Part shown: piece after piece, positions 42,640 through 53,659 of the stretch
Numbering within the stretch: the first letter of the stretch is position 1
Layout: each line of letters opens with the position of its first letter
Source of the DNA: Caenorhabditis elegans
Taxonomy: Eukaryota; Nematoda; Chromadorea; Rhabditida; Rhabditidae
NCBI RefSeq assembly: GCF_000002985.6
Contig: NC_003281.10
Coordinates: forward strand, 11,966,001 to 12,030,000
Direction of reading: 5' to 3'
DNA: 64,000 nucleotides
Position numbers and translations under genes: made by a program
Notes under the pieces: model-generated
What the model was told of the DNA's origin: nothing
The model's database searches: none
What the model saw: the letters and a program-made list of their open reading frames with translations, nothing else

Positions 42640-42930
42640 CAGCTGGGCAGGCCGGAGGCCTGCGATGCTATTGTATTTCACTCAAACCCAAAAGTCAGGG
42701 ATTAGGGCCGCCTTCTTACTCTTAGAAACTTTAAGTCATTTCTATCCCTACTCCCAGCAGAGCAGGCCGGAGGCCTCCTATGAGACTACGTCTGTTTTTG
42801 GAAAGGCCAGTTAATCCGGATTGAGAGCCGCAGGCCCGAATACACATAGAAGTGTTGGACAATCGTTAAACAAGCCCAATAAATCAGGATGAGTGCCGCA
42901 GGCCCGAATACACTTAAAAAAGACCCAGAA
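42640..42930. repeat. GC-hairpin repeats related to 1366-1660
   Basis: Contains GCAGGCCGGAGGCCTGCG, AGAGCAGGCCGGAGGCCTCC and two copies of GAGTGCCGCAGGCCCGAATACAC-type sequence. Confidence 0.75.
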
Positions 42931-43164
42931 AAATATTATCTTCAAATGGCCATGGCTCAGTCAATTTTGGTTAAAAAAGATCCAAATTTTCCCCAGTTTA
43001 TCAACTTAATCTACTGCGAAGCCTACCGCGCTTGACGCGCTATCAATGAAGATAAAATGGGAAAAGGACGTGGGAAACAAATCACGTAAAAAATAAGTTA
43101 ATTATTTATTCGATGTGTTTTTTCTAGGGCTTCCATAGAGGCGTTAACCTCAATTTGCAAAATA

Positions 43165-43410
43165 AAAAATAGATTGACAGACGGAAAAATAGATTGACAG
43201 ACGAAAAATAGATTGACAGACGAAAAATAGATTGACAGACGGAAAAATAGATTGACAGACGAAAAATAGATTGACAGACGGAAAAATAGATTGTCAGACG
43301 AAAAAATAGATTGACAGACAAAAAAATAGATTGACAGACGAAAAATAGATTGACAGACGAACAAATAGATTGACAGACGAAAAAATAGATTGACAGACGA
43401 AAATAGGCAT
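43165..43410. repeat. Tandem repeat, period about 19 bp, 13 copies
   Basis: AATAGATTGACAGACGAAA units, nearly identical, with an extra A or G at some junctions. Flanks: (left) TAGGGCTTCCATAGAGGCG near 43125. Confidence 0.95.
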
Positions 43411-44415
43411 ATGACTTGCGAAAAAATGGTGGCACAAAAATTTTCGAATTTTGGCAGAATTTATATAGAATTCAATTTGGAACAGCAAAGTAGAGGTGCA
43501 ACACGGATAGACTACTAGCAGACACTAATTTTTCGTAGTTGGCTCTGGGTGCAACATTATTGGACGCTAATAGGGAATACACGGCATTTGGAAAAAAAGT
43601 TTGGTAATTCTAATACATTTTCCATTAAACACGCAGTTAAATACAATTTTATAACTTATTCCAATTGCCGATATTCGGTTTTGAACATTCTTTGAGACTA
43701 GTTCAAATTTGCAGTTTTATTTTTAAATTCTCTAACCCAATATCATTTATTATAGAAATTCATGGAAGTTCTTCAATGATCCCTTTCCCCAAAACCCCCT
43801 GTTTCTTCACAACATCAGACATCAACCCATTCGGTTCGTCATGGTTCATTACAGAAATCCATTTCTCCTTCTCCTGCCAATTCCTCAAACTTGTGTGTGT
43901 GTGTGTGTGCCACGTCATCATTTTCTTATTGTGATTCACATGATTTCTAATCTCTCCAAATCGAATGTTTACCCATTCCCCCTTTTTTTTGCATGTTGAA
44001 ACCTTCAAGGTCATCATCATTACATGTTTTGATCGGTTTGAAAATACTGTAATTTGTGACGTCATCAATGGCCAAAAATGGCCAAAAAAACAATCCGAAA
44101 ATTGCTTTTGTAAACGCTTTTCCCTTTGTTTGTAGTCCACTCTCTTTGTAGAATTTGGTCAGGTTTGAATGTATAAATGTCCGGTTATGGAAGTGTGGAA
44201 AAGGACGTTCCAAAGTGTTTGAAGTGGAACTAATTGAATTTGGACATGGAAAAAAACTTAAGTATTTTGTTTATGTTTTTCAATTGTTGTATGCCAAACT
44301 ATGCCGCGTAGCTTAATTAGTTACTTAGAATTTGGATAGACTTTTTCATATTCAAGCGAAATTTATATTTTCCAAAAATAAAGTAAATTTTAGTATTTCC
44401 ATAATACTACTACAG
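43411..44415. other. No gene seen; (GT)n and a CRE-like site
   Basis: (GT)n at about 43892-43908. TGACGTCA at 44057-44064 is a perfect bZIP/CRE site, but no gene start follows nearby. The rest is unique AT-rich DNA. Confidence 0.4.
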
Positions 44416-44419
44416 TACC

Positions 44420-46865
44420 TGTTTTTGGCAAATCTGCGAATTGCCGGTTTGCGGAAAATTATAAATTCCGGCAGTTTGCCGGTTTGCCGATTTACCGGAA
44501 AGTTTTAGTTGTGGGAAATTGTTGATTTGCCGGAAATCAATTTGCCAGAAAGTACTTAGAGGGATCTTTTATAGGACGAAAACTCTTAAAACTGTGCCTT
44601 TTTTTCAATTTTTGCCTGTTTTCTTTAGATACGTTTTTTTTTTGCCGGTTTGTCGATATGCCGGAAATTGTTAATTCCTGCAATTTGTCGATTTGCCGAT
44701 TCGCCGGAAATTATAAGTTCCGACAATTTTCCTGTCTGCCAATTTGCCGGAAATTTTCAATTCCGACCATTTTCCGGTTTGCCAATTTGCCGGAAATTAT
44801 AAATTCCGACAATTTGACAGTTTGTCGATTTGCGGGAAATTGTAAATTCTGACAATTTGCCGGTTTGCCAGTTTGCCGGCAATTTTCAATTCCGACAATT
44901 TGTCGATTTGCCGATATACCGGAAATTTTTAATTCCGACAATTTTCCGGTATGCCAATTTGCCGGAAATTTTCAATTTTCAATTCCGACAATTTGTCGGT
45001 TTGCCGATTTGCCGGAAATTTTCAATTCCGACAATTTGCTGGCTTGCCGATATGCCGGAAATTATAAATTCCGACAATTTGACGATTTGCCGGAAATTGT
45101 AAATTTTGACAATTTGTCGATTTGCCGATATGCCGGAAATTTTTAATTCCGACAATTTTCCGGTATGCCAATTTGCCGGAAATTTTCAATTTTCAATTCC
45201 GACAATTTGTCGGTTTGCCGATTTGCCGGAAATTTTTAATTCCGACAATTTTCCGGTATGCCAATTTGCCGGAAATTTTCAATTTTCAATTCCGACAATT
45301 TGTCGGTTTGCCGATTTGCCGGAAATTTTTAATTCCTACAATTTTCCGGTATGCCAATTTGCCGGAAATTTTCAATTTCGACAATTTGCCGGTTCGCCGG
45401 AAATGTTTAATTCCGGCGATTTGACGATTTACCGGAAATTTTCAATTTTCAATTCCGACAATTTGTCGGTTTGCCGATTTGCCGGAAATTTTCAATTCCG
45501 ACCATTTTCCGGTTTGCCAATTTGCCGGAAATTATAAATTCCGACAATTTGACAGTTTGTCGATTTGCGGGAAATTGTAAATTCTGACAATTGCCGGTTT
45601 GCCAGTTTGCCGGCAATTTTCAATTCCGACAATTTGTCGAATTGCCGATATGCCGGAAATTTTTAATTCCGACAATTTTCCGGTATGCCAATTTGCCGGA
45701 AATTTTCAATTTTCAATTCCGACAATTTGTCGGTTTGCCGATTTGCCGGAAATTTTCAATTCCGACAATTTGCTGGCTTGCCGATATGCCGGAAATTATA
45801 AATTCCGACAATTTGACGATTTGCCGGAAATTGTAAATTCTGACAATTTGTCGATTTGCCGATATGCCGGAAGTTTTTAATTCCGACAATTTTCCGGTAT
45901 GCCAATTTGCCGGAAATTTTCAATTTCGACAATTTGCCGGTTCGCCGGAAATGTTTAATTCCGGCGATTTGACGATTTACCGGAAATTTTCAATTTTCAA
46001 TTCCGACAACTTGTCGGTTTGCCGATTTGCCGGAAATTTTCAATTCCGACAATTTGACAATTTGCCGGTTCGCCGGAAATGTTTAATTCCGGCGATTTGA
46101 CGATTTACCGGAAATTTTCAATTTTCAATTCCGACAATTTGTCGGTTTGCCGATTTGCCGGAAATTTTCAATTCCGACAATTTGCCAGTTTGCCGATTTG
46201 CCGGAAATTTTAAATTTTCAAATCCGACAATTTACTGGCTTGCCGATATGCCGGAAATTATAAATTCCGACAATTTGACGATTTGCCGGAAATTGTAAAT
46301 TCTGACAATTCGCCGGTTTGCCAGTTTGCCGAAAATTTTCAATTCCAACAATTTGTCGATTTGCTGATATGCCGGAAATTTTTAATTCCGACAATTTTCC
46401 GGTATGCCAATTTGCCGGAAATTTTCAATTTCGACAATTTGCCGGTTTGCCGGAAATGTTTAATTCCGGCGATTTGACGATTTACCGGAAATTTTAAATT
46501 TTCAATTCCGACAATTTGCCGGTTTGCCGATTCGCCGGAAATTTTCAATTCCGACAATTTGCCGGTTTGCCGATTTGCCGGAAATTTTCAATTCCGACAA
46601 TTTGCCGGTTTCCCGATTTGCCGGAAATTTTCAATTCCGACAATTTGCCAGTTTGCCGATTTGCCGGAAATTTTAAATTTTCAATTTCGACAATTTTCCG
46701 GTTTGCCTATTTGCCTGAAATTTTCAACTCCGACAATTTACTGGCTTGCCGATATGCCGGAAATTATAAATTCCGACAATTTGCCGGTTTGCCGATTTGC
46801 CGGAAATGTTTAATTCCGGCAATTTGACGATTGGCCGATTTTTCCGGATTTTTCAATTCGGCAAA
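44420..46865. repeat. Largest TTTGCCGG satellite, 2.4 kb with higher-order structure
   Basis: About 70 units such as CCGACAATTTGTCGGTTTGCC and GATTTGCCGGAAATTTTCAATT. Long blocks recur: the 100-bp module containing GATATGCCGGAAATTTTTAA and TTTTCAATTTTCAATTCCG appears near 44915, 45125, 45230 and 45650, and 44870-45180 as a whole resembles 45600-45900. All open frames here are repeat translations. Confidence 0.95.
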
Positions 46866-46904
46866 TCACTTTTTTTTTTGAAAAAGCCCTAAAAAATCAT
46901 AAAA

Positions 46905-47048
46905 CAACTTGGTAGGCAGGCACACTTTCGGGCAAATATGCCTGCCTACCAATGCAAATTTACAACACATTTTGCTCACAAAATGTTGTCGATTTACGCT
47001 AGCTTGATTTCAGGCAGGTAGGCACACTGTAGGCGTAGGCAGGCTCTT
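46905..47048. repeat. GCCTGCCTACC foldback fragments
   Basis: TGGTAGGCAGGCACACTTTC / ATGCCTGCCTACCAATGC and CAGGCAGGTAGGCACACTG, ending at the poly-C tract. Confidence 0.65.
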
Positions 47049-47062
47049 CCCCCCCCCCCCCC
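47049..47062. repeat. Poly-C tract (14)
   Basis: Uninterrupted C14 on the plus strand. Confidence 0.95.
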
Positions 47063-47450
47063 AATATCCATATTCCCCCCACTCATCCACCCCCCAAAAA
47101 AAAACCATCAACCCCAATATATTTTTAAGGGTCACGATCCCCTATTGTTTCGAATCCTCTTCTCTTCTACCAACAAGACACCCGATTCTCGGTTCCGTTT
47201 TCTCTGCGCCTCACCCACTTGACACACTATTTCGCCTCCAGGACGCCTTCTGTAGGCGAAATGCGCCAAAAAGAACGGGTTTTGGCCTCCTGCTTGTGTG
47301 TGTGTGTCGATGATTTGGACATATATTCAAAGAAGGGAGCGAAAAACTATTCAAATTGGCGCCCTTTTCCATTTATAATCATTTATTTATTTCGGTTTTG
47401 GATTCTCTTGTTTTTGCAAAAATTTGCGCGTGAAATATGGCGTATACTTT
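47063..47450. other. Promoter-like unique sequence without a gene
   Basis: C- and T-rich with CCGTTTTCTCTGCGCCTCACC, inverted TTTCGCCTCCAGGACGCC / TAGGCGAAATGCGCC, and (GT)5. No exon was found on either side. Confidence 0.3.
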
Positions 47451-47454
47451 CTAT

Positions 47455-47725
47455 TATGGTAACTCAAAATTCTGAGAATGCGTATTGCACAACATATTTG
47501 ACGCGCAAAATATCTCAGCTACAGTAATCCTTTAAATGACTACTGTAGCGCTTGTGTCGGTTTACGAGCTCCGTTTCTTTGTATTATTTTTTTTCAATTT
47601 TTACTTACTTAATTAGTAAAAAAATTCAAAAAATTGAGCCCGTAAATCGACACTACAGTAGCCGTATAAAGAATTACTGTAGTTTTCGCCTCGAGATATT
47701 TTGCGCGTCAAATATGTTGCATTTT
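47455..47725. repeat. Foldback element, ATATTTTGCGCG / CTACAGTA family
   Basis: GAGAATGCGTATTGCACAACAT and CGCGCAAAATATCTC at the left, GAGATATTTTGCGCGTCAAA TATGTTGC at the right. Confidence 0.85.
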
Positions 47726-48200
47726 TTTGAATTTTATGTTTCCCTAACACGTAAAACTTGGAAAACAGTTTTAAAAAAATCGATAATAAAAATTGATTAA
47801 AATTTTGTTTGTAAAATCGATAAAATAAAATATTTTTGAAATTAAAAGAAGAAATTTTTAAAAAATCTGAAATTGGTCTTGAAATTTAATAGGGAAAAAT
47901 TGGTGAAACAAATTGTTTTGAAAATCTGAAATTTGCCTGAAAATCGATAATAAAAAATCGATAAAATAAAATATTTTAAAAACTTATGAACGCGATTCTC
48001 TGCAAACCCGAAGTTGGCCCAAAAATCGATAGAAGAAATTGGCTGAAATTCTAAAAACGGCTTGAAAATCTATTATAAAAAATTAATAAAATAAAATATT
48101 TTCAAAAATCGATACAAGAAACTTTTGGAAAATCTGAAATTGGTCTGAAAATTGATAATAAAAAATCCACAAAAGAAATTCCCAAATATATATTTTTTAA
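47726..48200. other. No gene seen
   Basis: AT-rich, with irregular repeats of AAAATCGATAATAAAAA and TCTGAAATTGGTCTGAAA. Confidence 0.5.
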
Positions 48201-48204
48201 ATAA

Positions 48205-48430
48205 ACCGTGGGGTTCTGGCCTTCCTCATTCCTCTTTTTTCGCGCTCCATTGACAATCGTCCACCGGACAACGCGTGGAAAACTCGTGTACTCCACACGG
48301 ACAAATACATTTAAATTTACAAGCAAGCCGCGACGCTACACGCAACGCGCCGTAAATCTACCCCAAATATGGCCTGGCCTAGTTCGGCAAACTCTTCCAT
48401 TTCAACTTATGAGGAAGCCAGAGATCCGTG
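48205..48430. repeat. Dispersed repeat with CAACGCGCCGTAAATCTACC
   Basis: GC-richer block (CGCGACGCTACACGCAACGCG, ATGGCCTGGCCTAGTTCGGC, TTATGAGGAAGCCAGAGATCCG). I recognise its style from other worm intergenic DNA, from memory only. Confidence 0.5.
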
Positions 48431-48891
48431 ATAAACATTTTTTAACTTTTTCGAAAACAGGTATCACTGTCTATTTTCCAAATTCAGCATCAAAATCCCT
48501 CGGTTTTTAATTCAAAAAAAAAATCACAATAGATCAGTGCCAATAATAGTCATCTAACTTCTATGAAAAATAAATACAGTAATACTCTCAGATGACCACA
48601 TAAACTTTCTTCTCCCCCCGGTCACCTAACCACCTCCCCCGTAATCACAAGAAGAACCATAGAACTTCTTGAAAACCGGTAATTTCCTTTTCCCCCCATT
48701 TTTGTCTCCCCCAATTTACGCCTTAATCAAATCACTGCAAATAACCTTCAGTCTTCTTCTTTTTCTGAAAGTCTGGCAGTAATGCTGCAGACTCATAAAG
48801 GTAATTGGATGAAAACGAAACAAACTGTTGATAATAGGAAAAAGAAATTGTTGGAATTTCTAGTTTGGAGGAGACCAAAACACATTGGAAG

Positions 48892-49156
48892 CAAGGGTGT
48901 CATTTTTTGATTTTTCGATGTTTTTCGGTGAAAATCGAAAAATCGAAAAATCGAAAAATTAAAATATGATTTTTTAAAATCTAATTTTGGTTATATTGAT
49001 AAGAAAAAATATTAAAATTTCTTCTAAAAAGGAGAATAATGGCCAAAATATTGAGCTAATTTTTAAAAAATTGAAATTTTTCGAAAAATCGGAAAATCGA
49101 ATAACGAAAATTTTTCGATTTTCTAAACTCGAAAAATCGAAAAACTGACACCCCTG
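48892..49156. mobile_element. hAT-like MITE with a perfect 8-bp target duplication
   Basis: Starts CAAGGGTGTCATTTTTTGA and ends AAACTGACACCCCTG. ATTGGAAG flanks it exactly on both sides (48884-48891 and 49157-49164). The body is dominated by GAAAATCGAAAAATCG words and their complements, and has no coding capacity. Confidence 0.88.
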
Positions 49157-49181
49157 ATTGGAAGCCTTGGATTTAGATTGC

Positions 49182-49551
49182 TTAAGCCTAAGCCTAAGAC
49201 TAAGCCTAAGCCTAAGCCTAAGCCTAAGCCTTAGCCGAAGCATAAGACTAAGCCCAAACCTAAGTTTAAGCCTAAGCCTGAGCCTAATCCTAAGACTGAG
49301 CCAAAGCTGAAGCCAAAACCTAAGCCTAAGCCTAAGCCTAAGCCAAAGCCTAAGCCTAAGCCTAAGCCTTAGCTTAAGCCTAAATCTAAGCCTAAGCCTT
49401 AACTTAAGTATAAGCCTAAGCCTAAGTTTTAGCCTAAGCCTAAGGCTAAGCCTGAGCCTAAATCTAAGCCTAAGCATAAGCCTGACCCTAAACCTAAGCC
49501 TATGCCTAAGCCTAAACCTAAGCCCAAGCCTAAGCCTAAGCCTAAGCCTAA
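49182..49551. repeat. Interstitial telomeric repeat tract (GCCTAA)n
   Basis: About 60 imperfect hexamers of TAAGCC, i.e. the complement of the nematode telomere unit TTAGGC. Variants include AAGACT, AAACCT and AAGCCA. The tract begins 17 bp after the right target duplication of the MITE at 48892. Confidence 0.92.
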
Positions 49552-49611
49552 ATGTGATTTGGTCAAAAACTTTATATTGCCCTAAATAATGATTCATCTT
49601 AATTTATCTCT

Positions 49612-49631
49612 CCCCCCCCCCCCCCCCCCCC
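49612..49631. repeat. Poly-C tract (20)
   Basis: Uninterrupted C20 on the plus strand, the longest in the window. Confidence 0.95.
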
Positions 49632-49974
49632 GAAACGTTTTTCTTTCGCCATTTGGGTAGATTTGTAGATCCAAATCATGCCTCGGAAACCAGCTGGTTT
49701 CTGCCAAATTCTGTTTCATTGCGCAATTTTCGGATTTTCTGCCATTTTCTAGTATATCGATTTGACTTTGGTCGTCGTCAAAATGCGGTATTCTTTCTAT
49801 TTGAGTGAAACATATAATTGCAGTAGTAGACCATGTGATTGTCCGGTGAATGGGGGAAAAAAACTAACCTTGACATTTTCGAGAACCTACTCTATCGTCA
49901 TTTCCTTAAAAATTCGCCAAACATTTTCAATGTTTTTGTTTCATATTTTTGTTTCCAATGTTTAAAACCTACAT

Positions 49975-50215
49975 AATTCTGAGAATGCGTACTGCACAAC
50001 ATATTTGACGCGCAAAATATTTCAACCACAGTAATTCGTTGATTTACGAGTTCCGTTTCTTTGTATTATTTTCTTATTTTTTAACCAATTAATTTCATAA
50101 ATCGAGCCCGTAAATTGACTACAGTAGTCTTATTTAAAGAATTACTGTAGTTTTCTTTTCGCTACGAGATATTTTGCGCGTCAAATAAGTTGTGCAATAC
50201 GCATTCTCAAACTTC
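49975..50215. repeat. Foldback element, ATATTTTGCGCG / CTACAGTA family
   Basis: TCTGAGAATGCGTACTGCAC and CGCGCAAAATATTTC at the left, GAGATATTTTGCGCGTCAAA and GCAATACGCATTCTCA at the right. Confidence 0.85.
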
Positions 50216-50369
50216 CCAATTTAATTTATAATATCTCCAATGTTGATCTAACATCTTTAGTTCCTTTTCAAATAGTTTTTTTTCTATATTTTATTTCTAG
50301 ATCTTAATTTAAGATAATAAAGACGTATTAGACAAAAATAGATGTACCAAAATAGGTCAGACAGTAGTT

Positions 50370-50600
50370 TTTTGAAGTTCCTAACTTTGACAGCTTATAT
50401 TTCAGTTGTCGTTTGTCCTTTTAAAAAATTGTCAACTGACAAAATATTTGTTACCACTTTTTCTATAGATTTGCAATTGAAATATTTTCGATATCATTAA
50501 AATGAACCAAGGTATAAGCTTTTAAAGTAAAGTAGTTGGGTGCAATACTAAATACTACTTGGGTCGAAGAATACTTAATACCTACCTACTTCTTTGTTAG
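50370..50600. mobile_element. Palindromic element with AACTTTGACAGCTTATAT
   Basis: CCTAACTTTGACAGCTTATATTTC is inverted, imperfectly, by AGGTATAAGCTTTTAAAGTAAAG. It is related to the better-preserved copies at 52345 and 53098. Confidence 0.6.
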
Positions 50601-51180
50601 TGACAATGTAAAGTTTTCTGAAAAGGCCACGGAACGAAGAACTTTCACTTTATCAAAAGTTTGATATAACCTTTTTTTTTCGTTATATAAATTGTATGTT
50701 ATTTGAAAAAAAAGTCAGAAATTCGAAAAATCGTCTTTTAGAGAGAAGTTCCGCGTTTTTTTGAAAATGAATAGTTGAAATTTTAGAATTTAATAAATTC
50801 CCAATTGCGCTATTTTAGATTTTTTCACAATTTTCTGATAAAACCAAAAACCAACCAATATATGTAAAATGTGGGCAAAAAGAACTAGAAAACGGTGGCA
50901 AAAATTGACATCACTTTTAACTCACTCTTAAAAAGGGAATCAGCTGGGAAAAATTTTTAAATTCTTGCATTTCCGAGAAAAGGGTGCTGTCAATTTTTGC
51001 ACATGAATGTTGCAGTTATTTTCTTTAAAAAAAAATAGAATCCGGTATATATAAAGTCGCTAACTTTTTTTTTCACAACTAGAAACGTGCCAAAACAAAA
51101 TTTTTAGAAGTTTCAAGCAAAATTTGACTTTAAAAACATGATTTATAAGATTTTAAAGACTTTTACTGACTTTACTACGA
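50600..51180. other. No gene seen
   Basis: AT-rich unique sequence. Confidence 0.4.
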
Positions 51181-51184
51181 TTTT

Positions 51185-51870
51185 ACTACGGTCGGCGGAA
51201 ATTGCCGGTTTACCGATTTGCCGGAAATTTTTATTTTCAGACAATTGCCGGTTTGCCGATTTGCCAGAAATTTCGGTTTTCGGCAAACTGCCGGTTTGCC
51301 GATTGGCCGAAAGTTTTCATTTTCGGCGAATTGCCGGTTCGCCGATTTGCCGGAAATTTTCATTTTCGGCGAATAGGCGGTTTGCCGATTTGCCGGAATT
51401 TTTAGTTTTCGACAAATTTTCCGTTTACCGGTTTGCTAGAAATTTTCAATTCGGACAGATAGCTGGTTTGCCGATATGCCGGAAATTTTCATTTTCGGAC
51501 AATTGCCGGTTTGCCGATTTGCCAGAAATTTCAGTTTTCGGCAAATTGCCGGTTCGACGATTTGCCGGAAATTTTCATTTTGGACAAATTGCCGGTTTTA
51601 CCGATTTGCCGGAAATTTTCATTTTCGGACAATTGCCGGTTTGCCGATTAGCCGGAAAATTTCATTTTCGGCGAATTGCCGGTTTGCCGATTCGCCGGAA
51701 AATCTCATTTTCGGCAAGTTGCCGGTTTCCCAGTAATTTTTATTTTCGGCAAATTGCCGGTTTGCAGATTTGCCGTGAATTTGCAGTTCCGGCAATTGAC
51801 CGACTTGCCGGTTTGCCAGAGATTTTTATTTTCTGCAAATTGCCGATTTGTCGCTTGCCGGAAGAAAACG
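51185..51870. repeat. TTGCCGGTTTGCCGATTTGCC array
   Basis: About 18 units of 37-39 bp (GGAAATTTTCATTTTCGGCA, AATTGCCGGTTTGCCGATTTG). A 262-codon frame runs through it only because 39 is a multiple of three. Confidence 0.92.
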
Positions 51871-52060
51871 ATTTCTTTAGAGCCATATATGATTTCCTCC
51901 AATACTTTTTCAAAAATTTTAAATAAATAAAATAAACTCGTTTTTTCTGTGAGCAAGCACCATATTTACCTTAACACCAAGAGCCCTTGAACATTGCAAT
52001 TCCTCCAACACCTCTCATAACTGGTTTTCTTTAGATTTCACTGAAATTATTGTATTATTT

Positions 52061-52073
52061 CCCCCCCCCCCCC
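52061..52073. repeat. Poly-C tract (13)
   Basis: Uninterrupted C13, followed by the C/T-rich sequence TCTCTTCC. Next to it 52075-52260 is promoter-like (TTCGCCAACTGACCTCTTC, GACGCCCCCGGGGCGTCG) but has no gene. Confidence 0.9.
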
Positions 52074-52344
52074 TCTCTTCCAAAAATCGTTGCCAAAGAC
52101 CTGTGTGATAAAGACTCCGCCCACTTTTTCCTTTCTTCGCCAACTGACCTCTTCTTTTTTCACTTTGGACGCCCCCGGGGCGTCGAGACGCATTCGATTC
52201 TTCTTCTCTTTTTCAATTTTACCTTGTTTCAATTATTTTCATGGGGGAAGGACGTTTTTAAATAATTTTCTTTTGAAACTAGTTTTTTAGTTACCACTTT
52301 TTCATCTTACCCTTTAATGCTTAACGTTGGCCATCCAACTTACC

Positions 52345-52580
52345 GTTTTTCTTCTATTAGTATTGCACCCGACTATTTAACTTTGAAACGTTATATCTTG
52401 GTTCATTTTAATGATATCAATATATTGTTAACCAAGAAATTATAGAAAACGAGCTAACAAATATTTTGTTAGTTGACAATTTTTAAATAGAACTAACTAT
52501 AACTGAGATATAAGCTGTCAAAGTTGAACAATTGGGGGGGGGGGGGGAATACTAATACGGTAAACTAAATATTATGCTCC
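52345..52580. mobile_element. Palindromic element carrying a poly-G tract
   Basis: TATTAGTATTGCACCCGACT and AACTTTGAAACGTTATATC are inverted by GAGATATAAGCTGTCAAAG and AATACTAATACGG. G14 at 52534-52547 replaces the expected GGGTGC near the right end. Confidence 0.75.
52534..52547. repeat. Poly-G tract (14)
   Basis: Uninterrupted G14 on the plus strand. Confidence 0.95.
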
Positions 52581-52986
52581 TCAAATAGTAACATCCCTTA
52601 TAGTAATAGGATTTGATAAGTAAGTAAATACCGTATTAACTCTTTTGTTGGTCTATTGAAAATTGCAAAATTTCATAAAAAACCTAAACATTTTCAAATT
52701 CCATCTAAATATTTTTTTTTGTTCTGTTATTTTCCTCCAATACGAGACAAAACCTAACCTTGAACCCCCAAAGTGGAACCGTTTCTACTCTGTTCTTTTG
52801 CCAGTTGAAGGTGATGTTTTTGTCAAAATATAAGGGTAACCTTCAACAATTTTCTTTCATGTGAAAAATGAAAGACATTTGAAACGGTCAATTGAGTAAG
52901 GTGGAGGAGACTCTGCCCCCACAAGAGTGCCCCCACAAGAGTGGGGGAGAAATAAGAAATAATAAAATAAGTAGGCAAGCGTAGGT

Positions 52987-52998
52987 GGGGGGGGGGGG
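52987..52998. repeat. Poly-G tract (12)
   Basis: G12 followed by AGGGG. Confidence 0.95.
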
Positions 52999-53097
52999 AG
53001 GGGAATACTGTAATTCTGATCGGAGAATATTTAAAATTGTGGCAACCACATTAAAAACCGATAATAACTTATAATAGGACAAAAATAATTTGGAATA

Positions 53098-53322
53098 TAC
53101 CGTATTTCCTCTTTTAGTTTTGCACCCCTTTGCTCAACTTTGACAGCTCATATCTCATTTTGTTTTGAACATATAAATAATTAACAAACTACAAACTATA
53201 GAAAAACATCTCACAAAAATTTTATCAGTTGACAACTTTTCTATGGAACAAAGAACTACTGAGATATGAGCTGTCAAAGTTGAGCAAGCGGGTGCAAAAC
53301 TAATAGAGGAAATACGGTATGT
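53098..53322. mobile_element. Palindromic element, best copy of the TACGGTATTTCCTC family
   Basis: Left TACCGTATTTCCTCTTTTAG and TTTGACAGCTCATATCTCA, right TGAGATATGAGCTGTCAAAG and AATAGAGGAAATACGGTA; the centre is near 53205. Confidence 0.9.
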
Positions 53323-53370
53323 ATCGTAAACTTCTGTATATACATACTTCCCTGTTAGTGTTGCATGTAT

Positions 53371-53652
53371 CAGGGTTGGGCGGTAAATAATTTTTCCGCC
53401 AAATTGGCGAATTGCCGGAATTGAAATTTTCAGCAAGTCGGTAAACCGGCAAATTGCCGATTTGCCGCATTTTCCAGAAAAACGGCAATTGTCGGACAGA
53501 TTGTGGTTTTGCATTTTTTTTTTGTTCGAAATTTCGTGTTTCACTATCAGTCTCATAAAAAAGCCCTCTAAAAACTTCCGGCAAATCGGAAATTTGCCGA
53601 AAATCGAAAATTCCGGAATATCAGCAAACCGGCAGTTTGCCGCCCACCAATA
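53371..53652. repeat. TTGCCGG element with CAGGG terminus
   Basis: Starts CAGGGTTGGGCGG and ends near GTTTGCCGCCCACC. Inside are GCCGG units and the recurrent TCATAAAAAAGCCCTCTAAA module. No target duplication is visible. Confidence 0.7.
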
Positions 53653-53659
53653 CTAGTTC

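Noticed and set aside
43098..43488. Frames of CQSIF/RLSIYF repeats
   Set aside because: Translation of the 19-bp tandem repeat at 43165-43410.
48974..49597. 207-codon Arg/Leu-rich frame
   Set aside because: It is the translation of the telomeric hexamer tract, which stays open because six is divisible by three.
51138..51926. 262-codon frame rich in [13 protein letters not shown] repeats
   Set aside because: It is a pure translation of the 39-bp GCCGG satellite; similar frames occur at every such array and on both strands.
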